Assembly: GCF_002355635.1 (NCBI RefSeq)
Contig: NZ_AP017559.1
Location: 1 to 64,000 of the forward strand
Direction of reading: 5' to 3'
Length of the DNA: 64,000 nt
From: Halopenitus persicus
GTDB lineage: Archaea; Halobacteriota; Halobacteria; Halobacteriales; Haloferacaceae
In this document: in pieces, positions 52,099-60,736 of the stretch
How the letters are laid out: each line of letters opens with the position of its first letter
Numbering within the stretch: position 1 is the first letter of the stretch
Notes under the pieces: generated by a model
Seen by the model: the letters and a program-made list of their open reading frames with translations, nothing else
What the model was told of the DNA's origin: nothing
The model's database searches: none
Program-made: the position numbers and the translations under genes

Positions 52099-52538
52099 GC
52101 AATTTCAAATCCGGCTCGGGAAATCTTGATTTCGGAGAGGGAGACGAAACTGATGGGGAAGACAAGCCCCCTGTCGAAACGACGGAGACGCAAACGGAGA
52201 AGGAAAAGTCCGAAGCAAAACCGACGGGACAGACCACCCAAACCTCGTCAGTCTCAAGTACTACAGAAGAGTCAACAAGCGATTCTCCAGTCGAGGAATA
52301 CCCATACTTCGTCCGGCGGAACAACGTCGGCGACGAACGCGACACACGACTCGAGATCCATGTTCGAGACCAGATCGCAGAACAAGAAGCTGAGTTCCGA
52401 AATAAGCTTGCCAACCAGCTCGGAGTGAACGAGGTCTCAAAAACGGACGCTCGAGAGTTCGCCCTTCTCGCCGCGTTTCACCATCCCGAGCGTGTCGCGC
52501 AACTGATGCAGGACGAAGGATTTGGTTCCCTCGGTTGA
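52095..52538 (+). CDS. Partition partner protein (ParB-analogue), acidic
   Basis: 147 aa, coupled to parA by an ATGA overlap. An acidic, Thr/Ser-rich disordered N-terminus (about 70 residues) and a helical C-terminal part with EIHVRDQIAEQEAEFRNKL, SKTDAREFALLAAFHHPE. No ParB nuclease-like motif; probably the DNA-binding adaptor typical of haloarchaeal parA operons. Confidence 0.75.
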   Translation: MSNFKSGSGNLDFGEGDETDGEDKPPVETTETQTEKEKSEAKPTGQTTQTSSVSSTTEESTSDSPVEEYPYFVRRNNVGDERDTRLEIHVRDQIAEQEAEFRNKLANQLGVNEVSKTDAREFALLAAFHHPERVAQLMQDEGFGSLG

Positions 52539-52878
52539 CGCACTCCAGCGGCTAAGTGGAGGAGGGTATTATGAGCGCGCCCGAACCATCGATTCGAAGT
52601 GTAATTCTTGGAGCCGTCCACACCCGCTCGGACGCTACCAAATGTTCACCGATGCCGCGGACTGTTTTCAGCTCTTCACACGTTTCTGTACCTACATTCA
52701 GAACGAAGATCTATGGTGTCTTCGATCGTCTCAATAATGTAACCACTAATTGAGTCAAACCGATCGAAAAACAGTCGCCAGGCCCCACGACTCATCCTCA
52801 GTTTGTCTCCCAACCGTTTGTAGTAGGCGGGAAAGGACAATCAGAACCGCTACTGACGGAATAGTGAACTACCCCACC
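52539..52878. other. Intergenic region, expected TnpB guide RNA region
   Basis: About 340 bases with no convincing gene. The part next to the tnpB stop (about 52780-52878) is where the omega/reRNA of IS200/IS605-type elements is normally found. The sequence GGGTAGGG...TAGTTCAC on the minus strand around 52862-52915 could be the element's right end. Confidence 0.4.
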
Positions 52879-54108
52879 CTACTCGCTCACGGCTGACGCC
52901 GTTCGCTCCTTGAGGGTAGGGCTTCCTGCTTCCACGACACGCTTTGCAGATACGGGTGTATCCACAGGGAGCGCAGTCTCCACAGGCATTGATTCGGAGT
53001 ATCCCACACCTACTTCTTCGAGACCGCGAGAAAGAATATTCCACGCCGCATTCGCGTCCCTATCCGCCTCGAACCCACACGAGGGGCACGAGTGTTCACG
53101 AACCCACAGCGGTTTGTCTGTCTTGACGCCACAGGACGCACACTCTTTCGTCGTATCTTTCGGATCAACTGCGGCGAAGTGCGTGCCTTCGCGCTCACAC
53201 TTGTATTTGAGCATCCCAAGGAATGTCCCCCACGCCGCGCCTGCCCGGTTTCGGGAGTTGCCCGTCAGTTCGACCAGTCCCTTCGCGTCCAAGGCCTCAA
53301 CCGCCACGAGGTCGTACTCGGTGGCGTAGTAGTTCGAGAGTTTGTGCAAGAAGTCTCGCCGCTTGCGCTTCAGGTCGGCGTGACGTTCGGCCACGACCTG
53401 CCGTTGTTTCTCCCAATTCGCAGAGCCGTGTTCCTTCCGCGAGAGATTGCGTTGGGCACGTTCCAACCGCTCGCGCTCGTCGGAGAAGTCCGGTGACTCG
53501 ACAGCGGTTCCATCCGTATCGTGGGCGTACTTGAGAATCCCTACGTCGATACCAACGACTTTCTCGGGCGTCTCTGGTTTCTCAGGCGTGTCTTCGTCCA
53601 CGTCGATGCCGAACGTGGCGAACCACTCGCCCGTGGGTTCTTGTTTGACCGTGACCTGTTTGATGGTCGCGTTCTTGGGGATGTCTCGGTGGAGGTGAAT
53701 CGGAACCTCACCGATTTTGCTCAACCACAACACGGGCCGACCACTCGTATTCTTGAGTTTGAAGCCGGACTGGTTGTAGGTGAGCGACCGATACTCCCGA
53801 GGTGGTTTCCACTTGAGCATTCCCACGGCGCGTCCGTTCTCCTTCTGCGCTTTGAGCGTGGAGAGATTGTCGTAGACCCGCTTGACGACCATCTGCAACA
53901 CTTTTGAGTGAACGCCAGTCAGGTCGCCCCACCACGTTTTGAGGTCGGGGAGTGTGCCCTGTACCTCGTAGCGAGCAGGAATGTCGTCTGCCTCGTTGAG
54001 CAGGTAGAGGACGTGATTGTACAGTTGTCTACAAGTATCGACTTGGTGTAGAAGTGTCTCGGTGAGGGTGTCTGACGGGTTGAGTCGATACTTGTAGTTG
54101 TAGTGCAT
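52879..54108 (-). CDS. tnpB: TnpB (IS200/IS605-family OrfB) RNA-guided nuclease
   Basis: 409 aa. N-terminal helix region DTCRQLYNHVLYLLNEAD. RuvC residues: VVGIDVGILKYA (D), DLVAVEALDAKGL (E) and ADRDANAAWNI (D). Zinc knuckles CASCGVKTDKP and CPSCGF between the last two. All three catalytic residues are present, so nuclease activity is plausible. No TnpA gene is near; the element is of the IS1341 type and depends on help in trans. Confidence 0.93.
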   Translation of the reverse strand: MHYNYKYRLNPSDTLTETLLHQVDTCRQLYNHVLYLLNEADDIPARYEVQGTLPDLKTWWGDLTGVHSKVLQMVVKRVYDNLSTLKAQKENGRAVGMLKWKPPREYRSLTYNQSGFKLKNTSGRPVLWLSKIGEVPIHLHRDIPKNATIKQVTVKQEPTGEWFATFGIDVDEDTPEKPETPEKVVGIDVGILKYAHDTDGTAVESPDFSDERERLERAQRNLSRKEHGSANWEKQRQVVAERHADLKRKRRDFLHKLSNYYATEYDLVAVEALDAKGLVELTGNSRNRAGAAWGTFLGMLKYKCEREGTHFAAVDPKDTTKECASCGVKTDKPLWVREHSCPSCGFEADRDANAAWNILSRGLEEVGVGYSESMPVETALPVDTPVSAKRVVEAGSPTLKERTASAVSE

Positions 54109-54111
54109 AGA

Positions 54112-54261
54112 TTATTCGTTTGAGTCGGGTTCGGAGACTCGCACGACCTTCACGTCGGCTCCGCGCCAACGTTTGGGGACGATGACGTGGGCGCTGTTCC
54201 CCGACGGTTTTGCGGTTCCGTCGAGGACTTCTTCGCCCTCGATTTCAAACCTATCCATCAT
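54112..54261 (-). CDS. DUF2080 transposon-associated protein
   Basis: 49 aa (ATG at 54261 or 54258). DRFEIEGEEVLDGTAKPSG, NSAHVIVPKRWRG and KVVRVSEPD match the small DUF2080 family that accompanies haloarchaeal TnpB genes. The last codons end 3 bases before the tnpB start, so the two are co-transcribed. Confidence 0.85.
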   Translation of the reverse strand: MMDRFEIEGEEVLDGTAKPSGNSAHVIVPKRWRGADVKVVRVSEPDSNE

Positions 54262-54320
54262 CAATGTATAGACTATGGATAGACATAAAGGTAGCGGTGG
54301 GCCTGTGAGTCAAGCGATAA

Positions 54321-54479
54321 TACACTGCGCACCCGGATGACATCTTCAAAAAATGCGTGATCCAGCGGACCGTGGATAACTACAACTGCTTTCTTCTAAC
54401 CGATCAGGCAGCCGTGAAAGATGCCGTTACGAATGGAGCAACTCGTCTTACAGAGACAGACCTGGAAAATCCCTTCTGA
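54321..54479 (+). pseudogene. Gene remnant 3' end
   Basis: Open frame without a start: FKKCVIQRTVDNYNCFLLT, DQAAVKDAVTNGATRL, TETDLENPF, stop. It is probably the 3' end of a gene cut by the TnpB element or another rearrangement. No family identified. Confidence 0.4.
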
Positions 54480-54494
54480 GCTGCAGGGGAGCTG

Positions 54495-54929
54495 TTAGGT
54501 TTCTTGTGAGTCGTCTTCAACAACACTGGCGAACGCAACGTTTTCTTGCACCTGTTCGATCTCGACGATTGGTTGTTGGCCTGGTTCACTCCCAGGGACG
54601 ATCACGACGTATCCGCGTTCGACTTTTGCGATACCGTCTCCTTGGTCGCCAATTGTCTCGATCGTCACGTCACGTATCTCACCCTCAGCGACTGGTGGGT
54701 CAGGAGAGTGCTGTTGATCCGTTTGCTGTGTTCGAGAAGACTGCGGTGAATCCTGCTCAGTAGATGATCTCGCGGGAGGTGTATCGAGAATCGCAACGCG
54801 ATACGTTTGGTCGACTGTGACGGCGTCGTGAGTGACTTCCTCCACTGGGATTTCGACGACATATCCACCATCGCGTTCCTGAACAGTTGCGCTAAAGACA
54901 GATCGAAGCGAGTTTGGAATCTTGACCAT
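54495..54929 (-). CDS. TRAM-domain protein
   Basis: 144 aa from MVKIPNSLRSVF (54929). The N-terminal segment (VFSATVQERDGGYVVEIPV) is followed by a polar linker, and the C-terminal TRAM domain is VTIETIGDQGDGIAKVERG, YVVIVPGSEPG. TRAM binds RNA; in archaea small TRAM proteins act as RNA chaperones. Monocistronic. Confidence 0.88.
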   Translation of the reverse strand: MVKIPNSLRSVFSATVQERDGGYVVEIPVEEVTHDAVTVDQTYRVAILDTPPARSSTEQDSPQSSRTQQTDQQHSPDPPVAEGEIRDVTIETIGDQGDGIAKVERGYVVIVPGSEPGQQPIVEIEQVQENVAFASVVEDDSQET

Positions 54930-55100
54930 CAGATATTCAAGTATTCCGGCAGTCGGGGACTTAATTCCGCAGGAAGTGCTAACTGGGAGATCTGTTTTCC
55001 AATCCCCCAGATGTGTTGAAACCCAGAAAAATTGATAGCGTTGCGTTCTGGACATCAGTACGGGCATTACTATTGTGTCTATGGCGTGTTAGCTACGAGT

Positions 55101-55409
55101 ATGGATATTCCACGCCAAGTTTCGAAAGAACTGTTTCGAGAACCGTCTGGTGGCCGATCATCGCTTGCAAGTACAGGATTCGGGCTGTTGGTACTCGGGA
55201 TAACACTGAGTGGGATACTCTCCACTGAATTATGGCTTGCACCGAGATTTGCGCTTCTCGGTTGTGCTTTCCTCTGTATGGGAGTCGCAGAATTGGTTCC
55301 GTCTGGTCAACGCCGAGTAGCCGCGCTATTTCGAATCGCCACAGTGGGTTGGTTTCTCTTGTTTGGCGGGATCACCATTCTCTCTGTCTTGCAGAACACA
55401 ACAGGATAG
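55101..55409 (+). CDS. Small membrane protein
   Basis: 102 aa from MDIPRQVSKELF (55101); 55032 is a possible longer start. Three membrane segments (GFGLLVLGITLSGIL, FALLGCAFLCMGVAELV, TVGWFLLFGGITILSVL). Unknown function. Confidence 0.55.
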   Translation: MDIPRQVSKELFREPSGGRSSLASTGFGLLVLGITLSGILSTELWLAPRFALLGCAFLCMGVAELVPSGQRRVAALFRIATVGWFLLFGGITILSVLQNTTG

Positions 55410-55506
55410 AATCGGCTGATAATAACCTTCTACTTTCGAACCACATATCACTCAGTGCAGGTAGTACATCAGTGGCGCACTCACCCAATTCAATGAAGCG
55501 GTTGAC

Positions 55507-55925
55507 ACGTTAATCGTCAACGACCTCACCACTGACCGGCGAGAGGAAGCCACGCGGTTATCCCAAATCAACTGAGAACCATTGTCCCGTCCCGAGGACC
55601 CGTTACTCCAAATTTCCCAGGCCGGGTTCCACACGTCAGCCTGTAACGCTTTCGAACACTCGATCGAGCAATTCGACACTATCATCGACATCGTCCTATA
55701 CGGAAACGTCGCAAGGGGGAACCGCTGATCGGTGAAGCGACATCGACCTCTTAGCCAATCGAGGATGGCCAGATAGTCAATCAGCGAGCCCTGAATACGA
55801 TTCGGCAAGATCTCGAGAAGAAGGAATTCGATGAGAATCGCTACACATACGACATCAATGTCGAAGCCCTGCCAATCATCTCGAACTACGTTCAAGACAT
55901 CCAGGAGATAGCGTTTTCTCAGCGT
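55507..55925 (+). pseudogene. Decayed MNT-type nucleotidyltransferase
   Basis: Fragments in different frames: NDLTTDRREEATRL, DTIIDIVLYGNVARG (nucleotidyltransferase GS motif with S replaced by N), RRSDIDLLA-like DxD region, then ALNTIRQDLEKKEF and YDINVEALPIISNYVQDIQE. Stops and frameshifts between them. Remnant of a minimal nucleotidyltransferase, a family often paired with HEPN proteins. Confidence 0.65.
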
Positions 55926-56343
55926 CATACCGGCGGACAAGTGCCGCAACATACCACAGTTTCAGGGCCATAGAAACGATACCGGCAAGCACCGTTGCAC
56001 GTGGACGTTGCCGATACGCAGCGACGAATGCGTATCCTGCCGCAGGGATATTGAGTACGTTGAGAACGTTCGGATAGGACAGATCGAATATGGGCTGTGC
56101 GTGTTCTGTCGTCCACCACCGTTCAGCCAGTACAACCCGAGTCATCCACGCCTCATTATCTGCTGGCGGGGCAAACAAAACCGGGTTGATTACGGTGAAG
56201 ACGACGGCCGCAACAGCAACTCGCCATCGCCGCTGATACATAGCATACAGAAGTACTGGAAAAACAAGCGTTCGACTCCACCCGCTTTTCGGGTTCGAAT
56301 GCCGGTTCCAAAACAGTTCGCTGAATTCGTTACTCCGTTCCAT
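55876..56343 (-). CDS. DUF6653-like membrane protein
   Basis: 155 aa from MERSNEFSELFWNRH (56343). FWNRHSNPKSGWSRTLVFP is the family signature, then LYAMYQRRWRVAVAAVVFTV and further hydrophobic helices. Four bases separate the upstream open frame from the CPBP protease stop. The 3' end overlaps the nucleotidyltransferase remnant and may be altered (ends GCLERSSR). Function unknown. Confidence 0.7.
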   Translation of the reverse strand: MERSNEFSELFWNRHSNPKSGWSRTLVFPVLLYAMYQRRWRVAVAAVVFTVINPVLFAPPADNEAWMTRVVLAERWWTTEHAQPIFDLSYPNVLNVLNIPAAGYAFVAAYRQRPRATVLAGIVSMALKLWYVAALVRRYDAEKTLSPGCLERSSR

Positions 56344-56399
56344 ACCTGATGAAACTCCTACTCGAAAATACCTAAGTACACGTATCGGTTGGCTGGACA

Positions 56400-57272
56400 T
56401 CACTTGTTGTGAATCGATGCGGAATTACCCGTGTCGTGGGCGAACTCACGAGTTAACGACGGCGCTCCAATCAGTGCGATGCCGACAGCAGCGAGTCCGA
56501 ACGCAAGAACACCCGCAGCCCCGACCGGACTAGCGACTAATTCACTGAGCACAGCCTCATCTGAGACGGCATAAGCAATCACGAGTCCGGCAGATCCGTT
56601 AAATACCCCGTGAAGTAACGCCGCTGCAAGCACGGACTCCGAGCGGATGACGAGGTATGTGTAGACTGGCGAAAAAGAGATACAGGCAATTATCATAGCA
56701 ACAACCCCGATTGCTGGGAACGAGGGATAGTTGTAGCCGGCAACGATGACCGGCGCGTGCCAGATACCCCAGAGCGCACCAATAGCCACCGACGCTTTCC
56801 AGAACCCCAACGGAGCCAACTCCCACAGCAGATATCCCCGCCAGCCGAACTCTTCACCGAAGGCGAACACTGCGTTCACGGTTGCCCCGAGTCCAAGTAC
56901 GAGGCCGAACGTCGCTATCACACCGAGCACTCCCGACGGCAATGCGAGCCCTGGTGTTGGATTGGCAGCCGGATCAAACCCGACACCAGGGACGGCCACC
57001 GCGATGAGGAGTGTCAACCCCACAAGTGGCAACGCAACTACGGCAGCCACAGCAAGCCATCGCCATCGGCCGGTTCGCAGCCCAACCGCTGAGAGTGGAA
57101 TATCTCGACGGAGACAAATAACGAGTCCTGCGAGCATTGGAGAGAACATATATGCTGGCGCAAGCGCGATCGGACTCAACGCGGTGATTTCGGAGACACC
57201 ATAGAGTGCGACGGCGGAGACGCCGAGAATACCGACAAAGAGTGTGAGTCGGCTTCTATCAGGGCTTGTCAT
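56400..57272 (-). CDS. CPBP family intramembrane metalloprotease
   Basis: 290 aa with about eight membrane segments. Protease motifs: FGEEFGWRGYLLWEL (EExxxR), GALWGIWHAPVI (second motif with H), and AALLHGVFNGSAG (third motif with HxxxN). CPBP/CAAX-like proteases act in membranes and in bacteriocin self-immunity. It precedes the DUF6653 gene by about 57 bases. Confidence 0.92.
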   Translation of the reverse strand: MTSPDRSRLTLFVGILGVSAVALYGVSEITALSPIALAPAYMFSPMLAGLVICLRRDIPLSAVGLRTGRWRWLAVAAVVALPLVGLTLLIAVAVPGVGFDPAANPTPGLALPSGVLGVIATFGLVLGLGATVNAVFAFGEEFGWRGYLLWELAPLGFWKASVAIGALWGIWHAPVIVAGYNYPSFPAIGVVAMIIACISFSPVYTYLVIRSESVLAAALLHGVFNGSAGLVIAYAVSDEAVLSELVASPVGAAGVLAFGLAAVGIALIGAPSLTREFAHDTGNSASIHNK

Positions 57273-57419
57273 TCGGCATCACCATATAGGACAACACAAC
57301 CCCACCGGTAATAAGGAATAATCCCATCACGGTGTCCTACCCGACAATTGCTGATAGAGCATCCAGACTGTAACTACACCAGCGAAAATGACTGCAAGAA
57401 TGACGTCGTCGTCGACGAG
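57273..57419 (-). other. Short region with two tiny hydrophobic frames
   Basis: Minus strand: a 22-codon frame starting ATG GGA TTA at 57357 (MGLFLITGGVVLSYM) overlapping the CPBP start, and a GTG-initiated 31-codon frame (VDDDVILAVIFAGVVTVWM). Both look membrane-like but are too short to call. Confidence 0.3.
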
Positions 57420-57645
57420 CACGTACGCAACTCAGCCTGAGAGCTTGTCCATACCAGCGCCGGTATTACTATGAGCACCCGGTCAGCGCTGTCCCGAGAG
57501 ATGAGCTCGTCGATGACGATGCTGGCTTCGATGGTCCTCCCGAGACCGACCTCGTCGGCGATGAGGTAGTGGTGGTCATAGGAGTTGAGGATCTCATAGG
57601 CGGTCTGAACCAGGTACGGTCGAACTCGATGCGGTTGCTGGTCAG
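57420..57645 (-). pseudogene. SNF2/DEAH-type helicase fragment
   Basis: Minus strand reads AYEILNSYDHHYLIADEVG, then LGRTIEASIVIDELI and DRVLIVIPAL. DEVGLGRTIEA is the Walker A region of SNF2-like helicases (usually GLGKT; here the lysine is an arginine). Only about 75 codons remain, with frameshifts at the ends. Confidence 0.65.
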
Positions 57646-57689
57646 CGAGGGGAACCAGTCATCTTGTAGACGGAATCTTACCGAATCGT

Positions 57690-58204
57690 CCGCTCGCGTA
57701 TGTCGAAGTGGTGTGTCTGGCTGGCCGGCTTGTGAGCCAGCTGTGCTCCAGCGAACACGTCCGAATGGACAAATACCACGATGAGCAGCTATACGATATC
57801 CTGAGCGCTCGCTCGACCGCGAAGCTCATCTCCTCGAGATCGACCGTTGTGATGTCGACGTCCTCCGGTGACGGCGTCTCATCAGCGACGTCGATATCCC
57901 GTGACCAGGTATCGACCGAGATGTCGCTGGTCGGGAACCGCCACTCGTCGCCGTCGAGCTCCTCACGAAGGTATGCTGCGAACTCCTTGTAGTGGTCGAG
58001 CGCGATGTTCTTTGTCGCCGAATCGGCCAGTAGTGCGATGGCGAGCTGATCGATGCGGGCCTCATCGGCTTCTAGTCCCCAGTCGAACCCACCAGGAGCA
58101 CGGCGAAGGACGTGGAGATGCTTGTCAAGCACGTCGCCATCGGGGCTGTACACCAGCTGTCCACCCATACAGCGCTCGCCACAGTATGCGCGACCAGCAG
58201 TCTT
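57690..58204 (-). pseudogene. DUF6166-like protein, damaged ends
   Basis: Core is clear: MGGQLVYSPDGDVLDKHLH, APGGFDWGLEADEARIDQLA and EWRFPTSDISVDTW. Upstream codons (RAYCGERC) fit the family but no start is visible. The C-terminal extension after DLEEMSFAVERAL does not match the family and runs into the helicase fragment. Probably a 3' fusion by rearrangement; it may still be expressed from the ATG at 58168. Confidence 0.55.
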
Positions 58205-58334
58205 CGGTACTCACCCTGCCGGTGGCCGTGGTCTTGTGGTCGGGTTTTTCACGTTTGTTGACATTTCAGAGTCGTCAGGATACTCCGGACAGACAATCGG
58301 TTCGAGGAGGCAAAACACGCGAAGGATCTCATTC

Positions 58335-60734
58335 TCAGAGCTGGTTAATCAGATTGTCCAGTACAAGCAATGTTGCCTCAGTATGGAGGAACCGGTTCTG
58401 GTTCCCACATTGAGAGTCCATTATACACGCAGGACAGCCACTCGTTCCGTTACAGTCACACTGGCTAACTCGCTCACGAGTCCGTTCAGCGATCGTCGCT
58501 GTTTGGTGGAAGATTCGTTTGCTAAAGCCAAGCCCTCCTTCGACGGCGTCGTGGATGAACCACGTTGGAGCACCCGTCTCCGGATGAGCGATAGTACTCA
58601 AGCCGCCAAGGTCGGATTTGTCCATCCGCAGTTCGAGCGGTGTGAGCTTGATCATTCCGTGTTCGGCGCCGTGGAGGCCACCACCAAAGACCTCCATTAT
58701 GTCGCCGTCCGTCAGCGTCGAAGAATCTTCACCCGTGATCTCGCGAAGGACGTCATCCTGCAGTGACGGTGGAGTTTCGATCCACATCAACTGTGTATTG
58801 AGTTCGATCGGCGGAAGACCCGTGGGTCGTAACGGTTGAGTCGCTGAGCCAGAATGGATGTCCTTCCGCCGAAAGTGGGTATAATGGATCTCGACGGTAC
58901 CCGTTCCCCAGGAGAGCTGGTATCCGTTCCCGAGATCTCGGGTTGCCTCGGGAACGATATTACGGACGGTCTTTTCGGAGATCGTCTCGGTATACGCGTT
59001 CGTCCGAACCTCTTCGACGGTGATGTAGGGGTTCGGAGCGTCTTCGACGAAGTCAACGACCTCGTACTGGACCCCGTTGTGGAGAAAGAGCGCTCCTTCG
59101 TGATGGTCTCGATATGCTCGTTCACGGTCGATCGGCTCCATATCGATGTCCCGATCCCGACAGCGGACGTCGAACTGGATATCCGAGGACGTATACATCG
59201 AAATGTCGGATTGCGGTCGCGGAGATCCGGTATAGCGGACGCTTCGCGACAGATCACCTGCGAGTTTTCTGGCATCGATCCACATCTCGACAGCACGATC
59301 GAGGCGATCCCCATCGAACCACTCCCGATCGGCGGCCGTCAGCGGGTGTTCCTGTGCAGCACACAGGATATGTTGTGCGTAGACTGGGTTGTTTTCGAGC
59401 CCGATGACGGCATCCTCGATCGCATCTCCGAGAACGTACGCTGGATCATCGAGGATGTACTGGTCGATCGCGTCTGCACGAGCAACGAACACCGAGAGGG
59501 CATCAGAATCGCCTCGGCCGGATCGTCCGATCTGCTGCCAGAACGACTGGCGGGTACCCGGATAGCCAGTAAGTATCGTTGCATCCATCGAACCGATGTC
59601 GATCCCGAGCTCGAGGGCGTTCGTCGACGTGACGCCGTCAAGTTGCTCGCTCTTGAACTGGTATTCGGTTCCACGACGTGTCTCCTTCCCCAGGCCGGCG
59701 TGGTACGGCTCGACGTTTAGATAGCCGGAGTTGGGGTGAGAACTCGCCGCGTTACCGGCGTATTTCGCTCCAAGCTCCGCGTTCTTCCGACTCCGAGTGA
59801 ACATCAGCGTCTGGATGCCGTTGAGTCCAAGATGCGCAAGAACGGAACTCGCTTCACGTACAGGATTCGTTTGCGCCTGTTGAAACTCCTCGAAGTCGGC
59901 ATCAGGACCCAACATCCCGTCGTCGACGGGTGGCTTCCAGAACGCGATATCACGCTTACCTCGAGGCGAGCCGTCTTCATCAACGACGGTAAACGATTTC
60001 CCGGTTAGTCGCCGCGAGTGTTCAGAGGGATTCCCGATCGTCGCAGAGGTACAGACGATCTGTGGGTCACTGTCGTAGTGTTCAAGGATCCGTCGTAATC
60101 GGCGTATCGTCCACGCAACGTGCATCCCGTGGACGCCCGTGTACGTGTGGGATTCGTCGATCGCGAGAAGGTCACAGTTCGCCCAGAACGTGTGCCATCG
60201 CGTGTGGTGTGCCAAATAGACGTTGACCCCAACGAAGTTCGTGATGATGACGTCGGCCGTCTCGCGAATGTGTTTTCGACGATCCTGAGGGGTATCGCCG
60301 TCGTATACTCGAACGGAAATATTCAATCCTAGCGTGCTGAAGAAGTCGTTGAGTTCCTGTTCCTGATCTCGAGATAATGCCTTCGTCGGGTAGACGAGAA
60401 GTGCCGTCGAATCCGGATCCGCGAGATAGTTCCGAGCAATTTGAAGGGCATAGACGTAGGTTTTCCCCGAAGACGTCGAGGTCGCGACACAGACGTCATC
60501 GCTATCTGCCAAGTGACGGAGGGCAGAAGCCTGGTGGGTGTAGAGATCGCCCAGAGACTCACTGACCGAGTCAGCGAGCCCAGCATCGAGTACTTCGTGC
60601 GGATCGACGTATGCACCGGCTTGTGCAGAAACGGATTCGGCGTGTTGTAACTGACCCTCGTACTCTGGAAACGTTCGTTCGAGTCCTCGAGCAGTAATTG
60701 GGGCGGATTCCGGCGGGTCTGGATCTGAGCTCAT
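58335..60734 (-). CDS. mrfA: MrfA-like DEAD/DEAH helicase with DUF1998
   Basis: 799 aa from MSSDPDPPESA (60734, two bases after the mrfB stop). Helicase motifs: TSTSSGKTYVYALQ (I), LLVYPTKALSRDQ (Ia), IDESHTYTGVHG (II), CTSATIGNP (III), FTRSRKNAE (IV), STNALELGIDIG (V), QQIGRSGRG (VI). The C-terminal DUF1998 region has the four-cysteine set CDCNGTSGCPACIMDSQCG. This is the YprA/MrfA family, which in Bacillus repairs mitomycin-type DNA damage with MrfB. Confidence 0.9.
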   Translation of the reverse strand: MSSDPDPPESAPITARGLERTFPEYEGQLQHAESVSAQAGAYVDPHEVLDAGLADSVSESLGDLYTHQASALRHLADSDDVCVATSTSSGKTYVYALQIARNYLADPDSTALLVYPTKALSRDQEQELNDFFSTLGLNISVRVYDGDTPQDRRKHIRETADVIITNFVGVNVYLAHHTRWHTFWANCDLLAIDESHTYTGVHGMHVAWTIRRLRRILEHYDSDPQIVCTSATIGNPSEHSRRLTGKSFTVVDEDGSPRGKRDIAFWKPPVDDGMLGPDADFEEFQQAQTNPVREASSVLAHLGLNGIQTLMFTRSRKNAELGAKYAGNAASSHPNSGYLNVEPYHAGLGKETRRGTEYQFKSEQLDGVTSTNALELGIDIGSMDATILTGYPGTRQSFWQQIGRSGRGDSDALSVFVARADAIDQYILDDPAYVLGDAIEDAVIGLENNPVYAQHILCAAQEHPLTAADREWFDGDRLDRAVEMWIDARKLAGDLSRSVRYTGSPRPQSDISMYTSSDIQFDVRCRDRDIDMEPIDRERAYRDHHEGALFLHNGVQYEVVDFVEDAPNPYITVEEVRTNAYTETISEKTVRNIVPEATRDLGNGYQLSWGTGTVEIHYTHFRRKDIHSGSATQPLRPTGLPPIELNTQLMWIETPPSLQDDVLREITGEDSSTLTDGDIMEVFGGGLHGAEHGMIKLTPLELRMDKSDLGGLSTIAHPETGAPTWFIHDAVEGGLGFSKRIFHQTATIAERTRERVSQCDCNGTSGCPACIMDSQCGNQNRFLHTEATLLVLDNLINQL

Positions 60735-60736
60735 AG

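Noticed and set aside
58053-58766. 237-codon frame on the plus strand
   Set aside because: Antisense to the mrfA 3' end with no recognisable protein pattern.
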